NCBI GenBank assembly: GCA_037447605.1
Contig: CM074808.1
Span: 2,169,952 to 2,233,951 of the forward strand
Direction of reading: 5' to 3'
Source of the DNA: Zygnema circumcarinatum
Taxonomy: Eukaryota; Streptophyta; Zygnematophyceae; Zygnematales; Zygnemataceae
Length of the DNA: 64,000 nucleotides
Shown: positions 11,630 through 24,059 of the stretch, piece by piece
Numbering within the stretch: the first letter of the stretch is position 1
Layout of the letters: the number at the start of each line of letters is the position of its first letter
Position numbers and translations under genes: made by a program
The notes under the pieces: model-generated
What the model saw: only the letters and a program-made list of their open reading frames with translations
What the model was told of the DNA's origin: nothing
Database searches by the model: none

Positions 11630-14600
11630 ATGGAGGAGGGCGGTGGGGGAGGCGCGGCCAAGCGCAAGCGCAGCAGTAGCATGCGAGAAGGCTCCGAGGA
11701 GGACGGACGGGTGGCCAGGCGCCCGCGGGAGGGCGACGCCGCGCAGGATGGAGAGCTGCAGCGCGACATCGGTACGGTTGTAGGGTTTGGTTCACCGGAC
11801 TCTGTGATGAGAATTCGTTTATGCTGGGTTTTCTTGTGTATCTGCATTATCTCTTGGACGCTTTCCTCTGATCGTGAATTTTTGGCCGCCTCGTTCAACT
11901 TGTTCCGATTGTCCTGCAGTGTGATGGTTCGAATATCATAAAGATATTCCTTTGTCGGATGTCTCGTATTTTTTTGTTCAAACTTCTTCCATGTAGTCTT
12001 GCCCATTGGTCATCGTTGCAGGTTTAAGGGTACGGTTAACAAAGAAGGATGGAGTACTTTCGCTTGCTCGGAGCAGAGTTGACGGCGATTCAATGGCTGA
12101 GGGACTTAACGCTGGAGGTGCAGAGCCTGGAGGTCGGAAGGAGCTGGATCGAGAATCATCTCAGGGAGGACCACTCGAAAGTAAGGAGGTTGTAGGCGAT
12201 GGGCAGAACCTTCGAGAGGGGCCTGTTGATGGAAGGAAGGAGCGCGCTCAGTTAGCGGCTCCAGATGTAACAAAACCAAGAACTGAATCGGTTATTGGTG
12301 CCAAAGTAGTGAGCGGCGGGGAGGAGGGGGGCAGAATGCTCTTGAATGGCGGTGACTTCGAGAACATTTCTCAAGGGCAGCAGGTGCCGCCGACAGAGGT
12401 GCCAGGAGCGACAAGCCTTCCTGCCGCGATGGAGGAGTCTGCTCCTGTGAGGGAGCCTTCTCGTCTGGAGGTTTATCGAATTCCATGTCACGCAGGTATG
12501 CTCTTTGCGTGATTTTGGGGCGGCTGTACTTGATAGGTGAGGTTGTTGTTGGGCTATCCAGTAGCTCTAATTTTACTAGGGTGAACTTGTTCGCTACTAG
12601 TTCGCCTGGACTGTGCGGGACATAAGGGCATAGTCGAAAATGATGGAATCCGCTTTTGTAACAGTGGTCAAGGCTTAACTCAACCGCTGAAGATGACCCT
12701 TCGTTCACTACCTGAGGATGTCTACCGTTCAGATCTATCTCAGTTTTATCCGTGTTCGATCTGTGCAGGATGGTTCGCCTGGAATAGCATTCACAAGATT
12801 GAGAAACAAAAGCTGCCTGAGTTTTTCAATGGAAAATCGGCGGTAAAGAATCCCAAAAGTTATAAAGAATATAGGGATGCCATTATCAACAAGTACCGTG
12901 AAAATCCATCTCGAGCTTTGACATTCACCGAGGTTCGACGCACGCTGGTTGGAGATGTGAATGCCCTTCGCCGCATATTTGAGTTTCTTGACCACTGGGG
13001 CCTCATTAATTTTCATGCGCCTACGAATTCCGAGACTGAGCCTCCCAAATGGGCGGGCACTCCTCCCACTCTTGTAGAGACGGAGCCCACAGGAATTAGG
13101 GTAGTTGCCCCAGTCATCGACCCGACTAAGGGTCTTTTTGAATTCCGACCACCAACAGCAGGAAAGGGGAGACACACAGCTGTGTCTACAGGCCAGGTGG
13201 CGGGGACACTGCTCCTGACGCGACAGAATGCTTATGGCCCATCGGCGGCAGAAGCGGCAGTTGCAAATGCAGCCACTGCGATGAAGGGCCCGAGAGCGGA
13301 GTTTCACTGCAATTCATGTGGAGCAGACTGTACACGGAGGCGTTTTCACTGTCAGAAACAGGTTAGGGATTGCTGAATGCCTTCTATGCATTGCGGCTTG
13401 TTCTGTATGCGGCTCCCTCATTTGAAGGGCTTTGGAAGCTGGCGGGATCTGGGTGTGTGAACAGGCAGACTTTGATTTGTGCCCAAGCTGCTTCGCCAAC
13501 GGCAGGTTTGGAGCTGGCATGAAGTCGTCCGATTTCATTTTGATGGATTCTCCCGAGGAAGGCCAACCAGCGGACAGTGAGGAATGGAGTGATCAGGAAA
13601 CGCTCCTGCTTCTGGAGGGTCTAGAACTGTACGGAGATAACTGGAATGAGATAGCTGAGCATGTTGCTACGAAAACAAAAGCACAGTGCATCTTACATTT
13701 CATCCGGCTGCCAATAGAAGATCCATTTCTTGAGGATATGGAGGGCAGAGTATCTGGAACCACCAGTTCAAAGGCAGCTGAAGGAGGGAGCAATAAGACT
13801 GGTTTTACCGCAAATGGCGGAATTGGAGATAGTGGGAGAGTTGCTGGTGAAGGGGAAGGGAGGTCAGAATCTGTCACCAATGAGCAGATGAAGGAAGTAG
13901 AGGAGCAGTTGACGCCATTTGCAGATGCAGCAAATCCAGTGATGGCCCAGGTGAGCTTAGTGGAATTTTGACAAGAAAGCTGTATGGGTGTCCATCCTGT
14001 GATGGAGGCGAGGAAGCTAGCTATCATGATGAATATCATCATGTGGATTGTGGCAGTCATGCAGAAATGGGCATCAATGCTTGTGGTAGTGTTTGCTGCT
14101 TCCCCCTCCCGTGTGCTGCTGTGAAACGGCTGGAGGTCAGTTGACAGAACAGGGAGTAATGGAGAAGAGAAGAACGTGAAAGGCATCCAGCACATGTGAG
14201 TGTTTTCAGCTGAGAGATGCTAATGGTGAGGAGGTATTCCCGGTAAGTTTAGAATGATTACTTTTTTGCAGAAAGCAATCATGCCAGCAAAGTGACAGAT
14301 TGTAGTCGTTGGTCTCCTATTTGCGGCTCTGCAGGTAGCATTCCTTGCAGCCATGGTTGGCCCCCAAGTGGCGGCAGCTGCTGCACAAGCTGCTCTAACA
14401 GCTCTCCTGGAAGAGGACCCCTCCACAGCGGCGGAGCTGGAATCTGGGCTGCTCCTCGAGGATGCGCCAAATCCTGCACCTGCTCCCAGGCATGCCAGCA
14501 AAAAAGCTCAATTCGATCTCACGTTTGAAGGATATTGTCTTGCAGTGAGTTATGGATTACTGATGATCTCTTTAGGTGTATAACGACCTGTGCTTCAGCC

Positions 14601-16433
14601 ACCTTCATTTTCAGTAGGTCCAACATAGCGCAGACTATTGGGTGCTCCTATGCGCCGGAAGGACATGCCCTTTCAGTTTTTCTGTGCTAAGTTTGCGTAG
14701 GACTTGTGTCCTTCATACAAACAATGATGGCTCACCGTGCTCCACTTTGCGAGGTGGTGAACCTCCACTCCAGTTGGCAGCCCCTAATGCAGCTGTGATT
14801 TGCTGTGCAGAGAAGCAGCCTCTGCTGTTTCAGCTGTCGAAAGCAAAGAAAAAAGCCATGGGATCCTGCCAGGCAGCAGCGATTCTGCTGGACAGGATGG
14901 AATGGAGGTCGAGGAAGGTGGCAAGTTGGCTGAAGGAAAATTAGGTGCGATTTTGGGGGTCAGCTTACTTTCAGTCTTGTTGGAACTTCATGAAGACAAA
15001 AAAAGTCTTTCGCCCTTCTGTGTTCTCAACATAAGTTAATCGACTTCTGTTTCTGAGTTTTCAGGGGTGTCCGCTTTGCTTTGGATGCTGAGAAAAATAA
15101 GATTTTGTCGACTGAATGGAGGTAGCTTTCCCCTTAGGACAATGCAATAGTGGGAGACAAGGGTAGAGCTTGAGAATCATACTGTACCTGGCTTCGTCTT
15201 TTGACTTTGACTTTGACTTTGGAGGTAATGTACCAATGCTAACATTCCTGAACATGACAAGCAGCATGTCATTCTGCATAAGTAGCCAGTCATAAAATGA
15301 AGCCGGGAATTTATATCTTGGGCATACGTCCAAGTCGTCGTCGACTTGGGAAACGGTGTGCAATGCATTCAACATGAGCAACTGCTGAGCATGGCAACAC
15401 TGCGTGGCATGTAATGACAAGAATCAGGCGACATGGTCAAGAGTGGGTCATTGTGGGAGCTGCTGCTGCCAGGAAGTGGAACTGCACCTGACTGCAACAA
15501 GGACCCATTGGACAAAGCGCAGCCCCCCACTGCAGCAGGTGGGGGACGGGGTCCTTCTGCTCTCCGGGTTCGAGCAGCCGCTGCTTCAGCCTTGGCGGCG
15601 GCCGCAGTGAAGGCAAAACTGCTCGCAGATCAGGAGGAGCGTGAGATTCAGCGGTTGGTGGCAAATGTGATTGAGAATCAGGTGAGGACATGTGTTGCTT
15701 GGATTAGGACTGGCTTCGTTCCGACCGATGTTTGTTTTCTGCCGCTCCAAATATGGCTATCTTTTGGTCGTTTGGTCGCCAAGGAGTTATTGCAAATGCT
15801 TGAGTTGGTGGCAGCTGTCCGAGTTGTGCAAACGGTGGGGTGCATGGAGGCTACTTTCAGTTACGGATTAATCTTCAGAATTCATGCAGACATGTTCATG
15901 GCCGAAAATCAAGGAAAAACACAGCTCAGATATACATTGTCTGTAGTCCTTTCATAGCAGCTGCCTGTCTGAGAAATAAATTCTGATCGTAAATTTGATG
16001 GGTTCATCCTAGACCGGTTACTCAGGGGACCCTCCATTGCCCTTATAATCTCTTGTGAGGGGATGTGGGGAACTTTCAGTTGAAGAAACTCGAGCTGAAG
16101 CTGCAGCACTTTGATAGTTTGGAGGACGTGCTTCAAAAAGAGAAGGAGCAATTGGAGAGGCAACGACAGCAGCTTTATGCTGAGAGGGTCCGTCTTGCAG
16201 CATCCAAAGCCAGCACTGCTCCTGCGGATAATGCAAGCCTCCCTACTGCCATGCATGCTAACTCCGGAAGGCCTCTTGCCAACCAAGGATCAGCTGTTCC
16301 AGTTGGTGATGCAAACAATCGAGCAGCGTTCAAGTTTGGAGGGGGGATTCAGCCGGTACAGCAGGTGCAGCAGGGGCTGCCGGGTGGCGTGCTCCCAGGG
16401 GCTGCCGCAGAACGGCTCAGAGGTCTCCTGTAG
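11552..16433 (+). CDS. SWI3D: SWI/SNF complex subunit SWI3D-like (SWIRM-ZZ-SANT)
   Basis: Exons: 11552 (or ATG at 11630)-11771, 12022-12495, 12769-13361, 13465-13950, 14335 to about 14544, about 14814-14945, about 15440-15681 and 16080-16433. The SWIRM domain spans the exon 2/3 junction (EVYRIPCHAG then WFAWNSIHKIEKQKLPEFF, ending LDHWGLINFH). Next come a ZZ zinc finger (HCNSCGADC, RRFHCQKQADFDLCPSCF), a SANT/Myb domain (EEWSDQETLLLLEGLELYG, NWNEIAEHVATKTKAQC), the conserved VAFLAAMVGPQVAAAAAQAA block and a C-terminal coiled coil (KKLELKLQHFDSLEDVL, RQQLYAERVRLA). A ZZ finger before SANT is typical of plant SWI3D. The protein is a scaffold of BRM/SYD-type chromatin remodelling complexes in the nucleus. 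It is divergent from NOP53. The start choice between the two ATGs and the middle exon junctions are uncertain; the identity is not. Confidence 0.9.
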
Positions 16434-17400
16434 TACGGCCTTGGGCAATTGGGTGACTCAGGTCCTTGGCGCCAGGGCCTGTGAGGGGGCCCTGCTGTTG
16501 CAGATGTGCAGCCGCTGGGCAAAGGAAAATTCAACGAGCTGCAAAGGCGCTGCATGCGATTCTTAGGGCTGTGTAAGGCAAGGTTTAGCGTTTATGTAAA
16601 TGTCTCTCTACAGTGTGCACCTTCAGCACGGCCTTGTTCCTGGCCTCTCAGTGTTGCCATCTCTATCTGTCCTGGGGAGCATTTTTGTGCAGTTTTTCCC
16701 GTTGTCCTCCGTGTTCTTTAGAGAAAGCTTGCTGCCTGATCAAGGTACCTGTCTCTGCTTATGATGCTCGCTAGCACCCGCTAGTCTCAATGGAGACTTG
16801 AGGACTTCTGAAAGATGTGCAGTTTGGAGATGGAATGGCATGAGTGCACTCACTGCAATGACAATGGCAGGGAAATGCTGCATGAAAGTGGACGTCCAGC
16901 GTGATCGTCACAAAATAGTAGTCATAAGCGCCCTATGCTTCCATGTCCGGTTTCTAGAAATTTTCATAATTTCGTGTGGGAGCCAATTTTCATGAATTCG
17001 TAGATCAAAGTTCGCCATTTGGACATAATGTATGTTTCAATGCACCGAGATCATGCATTTGTATGTAATAATGGGGCAGGATCGACAAGGCAATTCAGCC
17101 AACTCGGCCACTACGCCACTTTTGGCTTCACTAACACAGAGTCTCATGTAAATGCCTAAGCCGAGCTTCACAAATGCGACTGTAAGCACACTAAGCTTGT
17201 AGAACCTCATGCTCATGCAGCCATTCATCAAAGCTAAACCCAATACTGTTAAAAAATGCCTCCCACCCCTAACGCGGGCAAAAGGGTTAGCATCTCTCGC
17301 AAGAGCTGCTGCTGGAGGCTGGCAGGCAATCGTAATGGGAGAGGGAGGGTGGAGAGGGAGAGTCTTTCTTGCTGACCCTCACATCGAGGGTGGGAGGGAG
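16434..17400. other. Intergenic, no gene recognised
   Basis: Downstream of the SWI3D stop. It includes ordinary mixed-composition sequence and short GGGAGGGAGA runs near 17338-17400. I see no exon-like block with conserved residues on either strand. Confidence 0.5.
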
Positions 17401-18107
17401 GTAGTGGCGAACCTAGACATACAAGTTGGGGGGCCTTTGCCCCCCCTCAGATTTTGAAAATTCAACTTTTCTTTATTTTATCTGGTGTATATTATGCCAA
17501 GAGGGTTTAGCCCTCGCCTCAGCAAAGATCCTGGATCCGCCATTCTCCAGGTTCGCAAAAGGTAAGAAGGACGCAAAGTAAAACAACGAGAAAGCGAGGA
17601 GAAAGCCACTTGAGACGCTTGAGAAGCTCATCAACCTGAGACAAACCCTCGAATAAAGCATCGGCAACAAAACCACTAACATGAGATGAGGCGATAAGAG
17701 AGGGCCACCAAGAACGCGTATACCAATCGCACAAACACAAACAACACAAACAAGTTCAAAGGGAAGGGAGAGGGAGAGAGAGAGAGAGAGGGGAAGGAAT
17801 ACCAAATTACCAATGGGAAACCGAACAAACCAGACAGTCATATTCATGCCACCTTTCAGGTCCAAAGACGCTGCAAAGCGACTTGTGCCTCACGTCCAAG
17901 AGCACTTTAAAATGGTCCAATTGCTGGTCTTGCTATTGCTCAACACCACAGGGCAACCGTCGGTGGCGGCTCCAGGAATTTTGCTAAGGGGGAGCTAAGC
18001 CCTCTGTTAGCATACAATACATAAGATAAAATTAAAAAAAGTTGAATTTTAAAAATCTGAGAGGGGGTTAAGCCCCCCCAACTTGTCTATGGAAGTCCGC
18101 CACTGCC
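17401..18107. mobile_element. Two MITE-like copies in inverted orientation
   Basis: A block of about 145 bases at 17401-17541 recurs, reverse-complemented and diverged, at about 17964-18107. Shared segments include AGTGGCG at the outer ends, GTTGGGGGG followed by CCCCC, TCTGAG or CTCAGA, GTTGAATTTT and TTTATCT. The inner ends read GGCGGNTCCAGGA, which together with the outer TAGTGGCGAACCTAG looks like a short imperfect terminal inverted repeat on each copy. The sequence can be read as two MITEs or as one 707-bp element with long inverted arms. The 420-bp interior has no recognisable protein and contains a GA microsatellite at about 17764-17792. No clear target-site duplication was found. Confidence 0.6.
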
Positions 18108-18429
18108 AACCATTTCACGGAATACTCTCGGCGGAAACCTCGGCCTTCCTTCGCGGCTCTCTCAACCTCATACTCCGTCGATGCGCCTCCAGCTCCCACG
18201 GCACACGGCAGCCGCTTGCCATTCCTGTGAAACAAACGAACTCAGCTGCTGCGGAAATCCTGCGCAAGCTGCGACGGGATTCACGCAACGTGCATGTGCA
18301 TGTGCATGTGCATCAAGTGCATGCCGTTCGTTTCCGTCCGTACATATGTACGGGCGAGGCGGCGCGGCGGGGGCATAGGGCAGCGGCGGAGCCAGTCGCG
18401 GGTCGCCACGCGGAGGGAGGGATGGCGCG

Positions 18430-18520
18430 GGCGGGGGCGCGGGGGGAGAGAGGGGAGGGGAGGGAGGGAGAGGGCGAGGGAGAGGGAGTGGGGGGGAAGG
18501 GGGAGGGAGAGGGCGGCGGA
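18430..18520. repeat. Purine-rich (GGGAGA)n tract before the F-box/WD40 start
   Basis: GGGGAGAGAGGGGAGGGG-type sequence runs to within a few bases of the ATG at 18525, on the sense strand. A (GCATGT)n run at 18290-18315 lies just upstream. Confidence 0.65.
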
Positions 18521-18524
18521 GGGC

Positions 18525-20905
18525 ATGGACCGCGGAGGCAAGGGGAAGGGAGGGGGGCCAGGGCCGCCGGCCATGGCGCTGCCGCGTGTGCTGCTGCAGA
18601 AGATCCTCGCGTGGCTGCCGGGGGAGGGAGAGGGCGGCATCTGTTCGGCAGGGCTGGTGTGCAGAGAGTGGCAGGAGGCCGTTCGAGAGGCAGGGGACAG
18701 TCTGTGGCAGGAGGCTTTTCTCAACAAATTTGGTCCGAATGTGGCCTTTTGGAGTCTGATTGAACAGAGGAAGAATGCTGCGCCTGATGTGGACGCAAAC
18801 GGGCAGTGCTGGGTGTGGCGGCGGCGGTACATGGAGAGGACCATTGTGGGAAGAAATTGGAAGGAGGGGAAATGCAAGCATATGCATTTGCCGGACGAGG
18901 AGAGTGTAGATATAGAAGGTGCGGTTCCTGGCGCGGGCGAGGGGGGCGGCGCAGGCTCCAGTGTGTGCGCTGTCACAGTTGACAACTCGCTCCTGGTCAT
19001 GGGAATGTTTCCAGGTGATGTGGAAGTCTGGGATTTGGAAAGTGGGAAAAGCCTGTGTATATTGCGAGGGCACACAGGCTACATTCACTCCATTGACGTG
19101 GACATGCTGGGCCAGTTCGTGATGACTGCATCGGAGGACCGCACAGCTCGAGTATGGAGTGTAGCTACAGGGGAATGTTTGGCAGTGATGGACCATCCAG
19201 AGGCGTGTGCAGAAGTTTGGTGGGTAAGCAACCACGTGGGCGTGCATACAATGACAGTTGACGGGAAGAAGTACCTTCAAGTAAAGAGCCGGCCGCCTGT
19301 TGACGACAGCTGTCAGGAACGTGTTCAGCAGAGTGTCAAGGAGGTGCCATACATCATCACTGCGATGCGGTTGCTTGACGAAGATGAGGATGCAGAGTTC
19401 TTGCTGTGGGACACATGCAGTTTTGAACCTCAAAAGAGTAATCCAGTTCAAGGAACGATTCTCAGAAGGTGGGAAGACTTTTGGTGACTTAATGATGTTG
19501 GTTCTTGTTGCTTGAAGGTGCCGTCTATAATTGTACACACTTGGGTAGGAGAATGTCTATTAGAGACTTTCCACAATTGTCTCATCGTGCCAGGGCAGCC
19601 CTAAGTTATCCCAGAAGTCTTATTGCAGTCCTGCATGGCCTAATTTTTGCTTGTGGGGGAATGGAAACCTTGCTTGCAAATGGTCTGACTGTTTGCATCT
19701 CTCGTTTGTCACCTTCTTATCCAGATATGAGAAAGCTTACATGTTCGACCAGCAAACGGGTGTTCTTGCTGTGGCTGGCGCTGACAAGCACGTGAGGCTT
19801 CATCATGTCTTATCTCGAGAAGATTTAGTAGAGCTCAAGCTGAGCATTTCCGGAAAGATTAAGGACGTGTTCTTTGGTCATTCGCATAAGCACGGCTGGC
19901 AGCTGATAGTTGGTTCAGACAGTCGGGAAGTCGTAGTTCTGGATATTGCAACGCAGGGCCTTGTATCCTCCTTCCGATACACTGCTGTGGAGGAAATGAC
20001 TATGTTCTCCTTGAGTGAGCATCTCTTCTGTCTAACAGCTTCACTACAGCGGCCTTGGGTAAGCTCACCAAGGCAGTCTGCCTCCTACCGGCTCAGGAAG
20101 ATGGATGGAGATTTGAATGTATTACTGATTTGACACCTTTGGCCTTCCAGAGCTAGTTATGCTGAAGTGTATGGCCCAGTTTAAGAGATAGGCTTTTGAA
20201 AACACTTTCCAACTTCGGTGGGCGATTTGGCAACCTGAGCATTCATGAATTTGTAGCCTGTACGATTATGAACACCTTACTGAAAAGAATACTGGAAGGG
20301 GTTTACCACAGATACTTTGTTGATGGTGCTCATTTACATGCTTTCCTTTAACGTAGAAGTGGCATCGTTCTGCTACTGCTGCCACGTGATTTCAAGTCAA
20401 TGACCCACAAACTTCACGCTGACAGCTCTTGGTGGCATGAGATGCTGCTGTTGCGCGATGGCATGTTATCCATAAGCAGTCCAGTAGATAAGGACCTCGT
20501 CTCAATGGTGTGATTCTACAACCGCCCTCCCTGACTCATTCAATGTCTCATCCCCCTCATTATTTCGTGCAGCTGCCTCAGTCAACAGTGCGGACCGCTG
20601 GGTTTCGAGTCTGGGACGCCTGCAAGGGCGAGCGCATGGGAGGTCTCCTCGAGCTTGAAGTGTTCGGCACGCCCTGTGATGCCCTGGAATTTGACGCCCA
20701 GCAGCCGGGCCAGCCCAATGTGACAGTCGTGCTGGCGGGAGCAGATGGGAAGGTCACACTGTGGACCCTTCCAAGCGGAGAGGTGGCGGAGCTGCCCTGC
20801 AGAATGAGCATGGGCGAGCACGGCTACCTGGTGGCAGAAAGCAACTGGCGCTGGCTGGCCGTGCGGGACCACTCTGGAGTTCATGTGTTCGATTTCCTAG
20901 TCTGA
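18525..20905 (+). CDS. F-box / WD40 repeat protein
   Basis: Three exons, 18525-19468, 19725-20058 and 20573-20905, with phases 2 and 0; the total gives 536 aa. After a short Gly/Lys/Pro start (MDRGGKGKGGGPGPPAM) comes an F-box-like helix bundle (LPRVLLQKILAWLP, SAGLVCREWQEAV, LWQEAFLNKFG). A WD40 propeller follows, with repeats such as GDVEVWDLESGKSLCILRGH, IDVDMLGQFVMTASEDRTAR and VWSVATGEC; later blades end in FRVWDACKGERM, VTLWTLPSGEVAEL and SGVHVFDFLV. Proteins of this plan are usually substrate receptors of SCF ubiquitin ligases, with the F-box binding Skp1. I chose the ATG at 18525 because the frame upstream is a compositional purine tract. The substrate is unknown. The gene converges with the BTB-BACK gene downstream. 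Confidence 0.8.
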
Positions 20906-22447
20906 TGGTGCAGTTCATTTTTTGGGGTAAGTGAGGGGATTATGCACCCATTCAAAGCAGCAGCATCGTGTGTAGCATCAGTGTCTCCATGCAGATGCCT
21001 CTCATAGTAATTAGCCACAATCTTGCACTAGGTAAAGCGTCGTATGCTCAATAGGTCACGGAGTCTTCCAGCCATCCATCTTCTTTGTGTATGGAGGCTC
21101 GAGGATATGCCAATAGCGGTGGAGCTCCGGTTGAAGCAGGTCAGAAGTAAATTATTTTTTCGTCATTTTTTGGATGTTCATCTGTGTGACGTCCTCCAAT
21201 AATGTAAATGTTCTTCGTCGGCAGAGACGGACCTTGAAATAGAAGCAGCAATCTAGTAGCTTATCCGTCCCTTTCTAGTACCTTAATGAAACTTAGCTAT
21301 CGTTCTTTTCCTCTGGAATGTCTTGAGCATCCAAAGAATGTTGTTTGGAGAGTTTTGTGCAATACTTGTGGGCCTGTATAAAAACACAGAATAATTCGTT
21401 CATTAATAACTCTTCTTATGTCATTATCCCCCTTTTATGTCAGTCCTGGCACTCCAAGAGCTACGTTGGAACTGGTTTTCAAGCTAGCTACTCTAGAACG
21501 CAAGAAAGAACTCACGAGAGCGTTAAGGGTTTTTTATCGGATGATTTTGAGAAAAAATATGGTACACAATGCAGCATCTTGGAAACAACGTCAACATTGT
21601 CACGTACAGGCCAAGTCTTCAGACCAAGTGCACTGGTAGTCGGCGGCTTTAAAATATTTGCCAACGCCAACTGTTCGCTTACAACAGAACCTTACTGTCT
21701 TTCACATTACTTGAGGAACATGTCGTCTACGCATCTACGTACAAATACAGGAAAAACAGAGACTGCTACAAGGCAGTCGACATTCTGCTGTAGAAAAAAT
21801 GTACACATTTTCCTCCAATGTTTACAAACTCCAAAGTCTGATGCACTTCATTGGCCAGTGGGATTCATCTGCTGACCTTCAAAGGGAAAGTCTCATACTC
21901 TGTTTAGTTGCAGTCATCGACCTGATAACTGCCCTCCGGTGTCCAATGCCCTACTGTACTTCAGAAGAAGCTGAAGCTCGAGTAGAGCTCTCGCTAAAGC
22001 ACAATGGATGGGTGGTTCCCACCCACGTTCAGCCCAGCAATGATGGCTACACCTGCAACCAATGTCTATCAGCTTCGAAAACCTCGCTTCCCCTTCTTGC
22101 TTAGAGCTCACAATGCTTAGTAACCGAAGTCAAAAGCCATCATAATATTGGTAGAAAAAATAACTTCCTATGTACAACTTGAAATTCAGCAGGATAGTGA
22201 ACTCCGCCAAACCCATTATGGGGTTATAAAATCACACTGCCTATGCATTGAAAAGTGAAGCCTAAAATAGCCATAAGTTGATACATTGATACGAAGATCA
22301 TTGGTTACTGTTCAATGAAACATTCGCTAACGGGTTTCCCGCAACCCAGATGCGTGGTCAAGGAAATGGTCAGCTCTGGCACTTCCATGACCTGCACTGG
22401 TGTCACGTCTTGTCACATTACTTCGATATGTTGTGCGAGCATAATAC
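20906..22447. other. Intergenic between convergent genes
   Basis: About 1.5 kb between the F-box/WD40 stop and the BTB-BACK stop. Small open frames exist near 21345-21875 and 21799-22104, but none shows a recognisable domain or splice-linked continuation. I see no RNA gene here. Confidence 0.5.
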
Positions 22448-24055
22448 TCATACCCACGCTGACAAAGGCTGGAAAGCAATGCTTATCTGAAGGTTGCCAG
22501 TATCGTCGAACAAGCACCCTACTAGAGGGTGGATGTAGCGTTGAGTTGAAAGGTCCCACATTAGCTCATTCAGCTTTGGACCAAAGTTGCTGAAAGAACT
22601 CTCTTTGGCAAGCGGGCCCCACAGCTTGCTGCCGACAGTAAGCTCTCCAAGATTGGGATTAGGATTAGGATTAAGTTTGGAGTCCGCTTTAGTTGGACTT
22701 TGAGAAGGTGATGGAGGCTCTCCAAAGCATACAAGCTGGCACGAACCCTTGGAAACGCGTGATCGAGATGGGGTGCCAACAGTGCAGCTCGCTTCGACTG
22801 CCCTCTTCCCCTTTATGGATGTGAACGGATGGCCTGGAGGCCCGCAGTCACGCTCAGCCAGACGGATTTGGACGGTGTTGTCAAAAAGAGTGCCCAAACC
22901 TGTCTTGCGCAACTCAATGCAGTACCAGTTGCCACACACAAATACTCGTTCTGAAGACTCCCGAGTCTCCATGCCACTCAGCTCTGCAATCTCCTTCTCT
23001 GAGATTTGCCACATCAAAAGGGCAGGCCCGGCCCGTTTGCCAGGACGAGGAGTGTATGGGGGAGCCGAGCCGTAAAGGAGGCTCACACCGCGGGGATCCA
23101 TTGTCTTAATGCGAATGGCTTCCTCTATCCGATTAACGTCAATCCATTCTGCCGCGTCTGGGAATTTGCGGATTGCCAAAAGACATTCCGCACTCATCTG
23201 GGGCAGCCTCACTAAGGCCCATAATCTTCGCAAGGCCTCAGCTCGTACATCGTAATTGACCGACTCGCTGCTGCAGAGCTCTCCGCTGCTCTCATTTGCT
23301 GGCACGCATTCGCCCCCTCCGCTCTTGCAATTCGGGCAGCAACCTGCAGTGCCCTGCGTGCCGTTTGAGCCAGTCCCTACTGCGCTGCCACTGATTGGCA
23401 AATTATTCTTGGCCCATTCCATGATCAGGAAGAACACCGTGTCTTCCGACTGCACCTTCACTCGCGGCGACGCCAAAAGACATTCCATGGCCTGCAATGG
23501 CAGGGACCAAAAATCTGCAGAGCCGAGCGCTATCTGCGCGTCAAGGTCCGGAAACGCCTTCTCCACGAAACGGCGGGCAAGCGCGATGAGACCTCTCGCT
23601 GCCTCGCTCTCCTGAATGTGCTGCGGCAGGATGAGCACCTCCACAGCCAGCGCCAAGTTCATGGTGGAGCGCTGAAGAGCCCTCGCGCAGCTGCCCATGA
23701 CGGAAGGCACGCGGTACTCGTCTGAAAGCATGAGCACCTTCAGAAGCGCATTGGTGTCGTCGCAGATTTCGGGCTGCAGCTGCCCTCCCGAGTATATGGC
23801 CTGCAGTAGCACCAGCATGCAGTCCCGGTCCTCCACAAGAATTCCGCGCAGGTCCTTGCTGCTTGAAACCTGCCACGTGTCAGCAAACCCACTGCCGAAG
23901 TAGCGGCGGAAGAACTCGGACTCCTTCCCAAGGATGGCCGTGTTCACGTAGATGGTCTCCGTCTCCCTCTCGCCATAGCGCAGCGTCAGCACGCGGTTGG
24001 AGTGGTCGCGGTTGTTGAAGGCGAAGGAGAAGTCGCAGTAGCGCTCCTCCGCCAT
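22448..24055 (-). CDS. BTB/POZ-BACK domain protein
   Basis: A single uninterrupted exon of 535 aa, unusual beside its intron-rich neighbours. The start MAEERYCDFSFAFNN sits in a GCCATGG context; the frame runs further upstream, but only through a GGGAGA repeat. The BTB fold covers about residues 5-130 (CDFSFAF, IYVNTAILGKESEFFRRYF, LLQAIYSGGQLQPEI, VLMLSDEYRVPSVMGSC). A BACK-like helical region follows (ALAVEVLILPQHI, WSLPLQAMECLLASPRVKV, EDTVFFLIMEWAKNN, LWALVRLPQMSAECLLAI). The C-terminal half (VFVCGNWYCIELRK, TVQIRLAERDC) may be a divergent beta-sandwich. BTB-BACK proteins commonly act as Cullin3 adaptors; that role is inferred here. Oddities are an insertion with Cys pairs (CCPNCKSGGGEC) between BACK segments and an NPNPNPN run near the C-terminus. 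Confidence 0.8.
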   Translation of the reverse strand: MAEERYCDFSFAFNNRDHSNRVLTLRYGERETETIYVNTAILGKESEFFRRYFGSGFADTWQVSSSKDLRGILVEDRDCMLVLLQAIYSGGQLQPEICDDTNALLKVLMLSDEYRVPSVMGSCARALQRSTMNLALAVEVLILPQHIQESEAARGLIALARRFVEKAFPDLDAQIALGSADFWSLPLQAMECLLASPRVKVQSEDTVFFLIMEWAKNNLPISGSAVGTGSNGTQGTAGCCPNCKSGGGECVPANESSGELCSSESVNYDVRAEALRRLWALVRLPQMSAECLLAIRKFPDAAEWIDVNRIEEAIRIKTMDPRGVSLLYGSAPPYTPRPGKRAGPALLMWQISEKEIAELSGMETRESSERVFVCGNWYCIELRKTGLGTLFDNTVQIRLAERDCGPPGHPFTSIKGKRAVEASCTVGTPSRSRVSKGSCQLVCFGEPPSPSQSPTKADSKLNPNPNPNLGELTVGSKLWGPLAKESSFSNFGPKLNELMWDLSTQRYIHPLVGCLFDDTGNLQISIAFQPLSAWV

Positions 24056-24059
24056 GGCG

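Noticed and set aside
10825-11795. Long minus-strand frames rich in Arg, Glu and Gly, or Ser, Leu and Pro, across the CCCTCT tract
   Set aside because: Hexamer repeats keep all frames open; only the NOP53 first exon at 10983-11145 has family residues and splice logic.
21345-21875. 176-codon frame as a possible gene between the F-box/WD40 and BTB-BACK genes
   Set aside because: No domain, no conserved motif, no fitting splice partners; composition like non-coding DNA.
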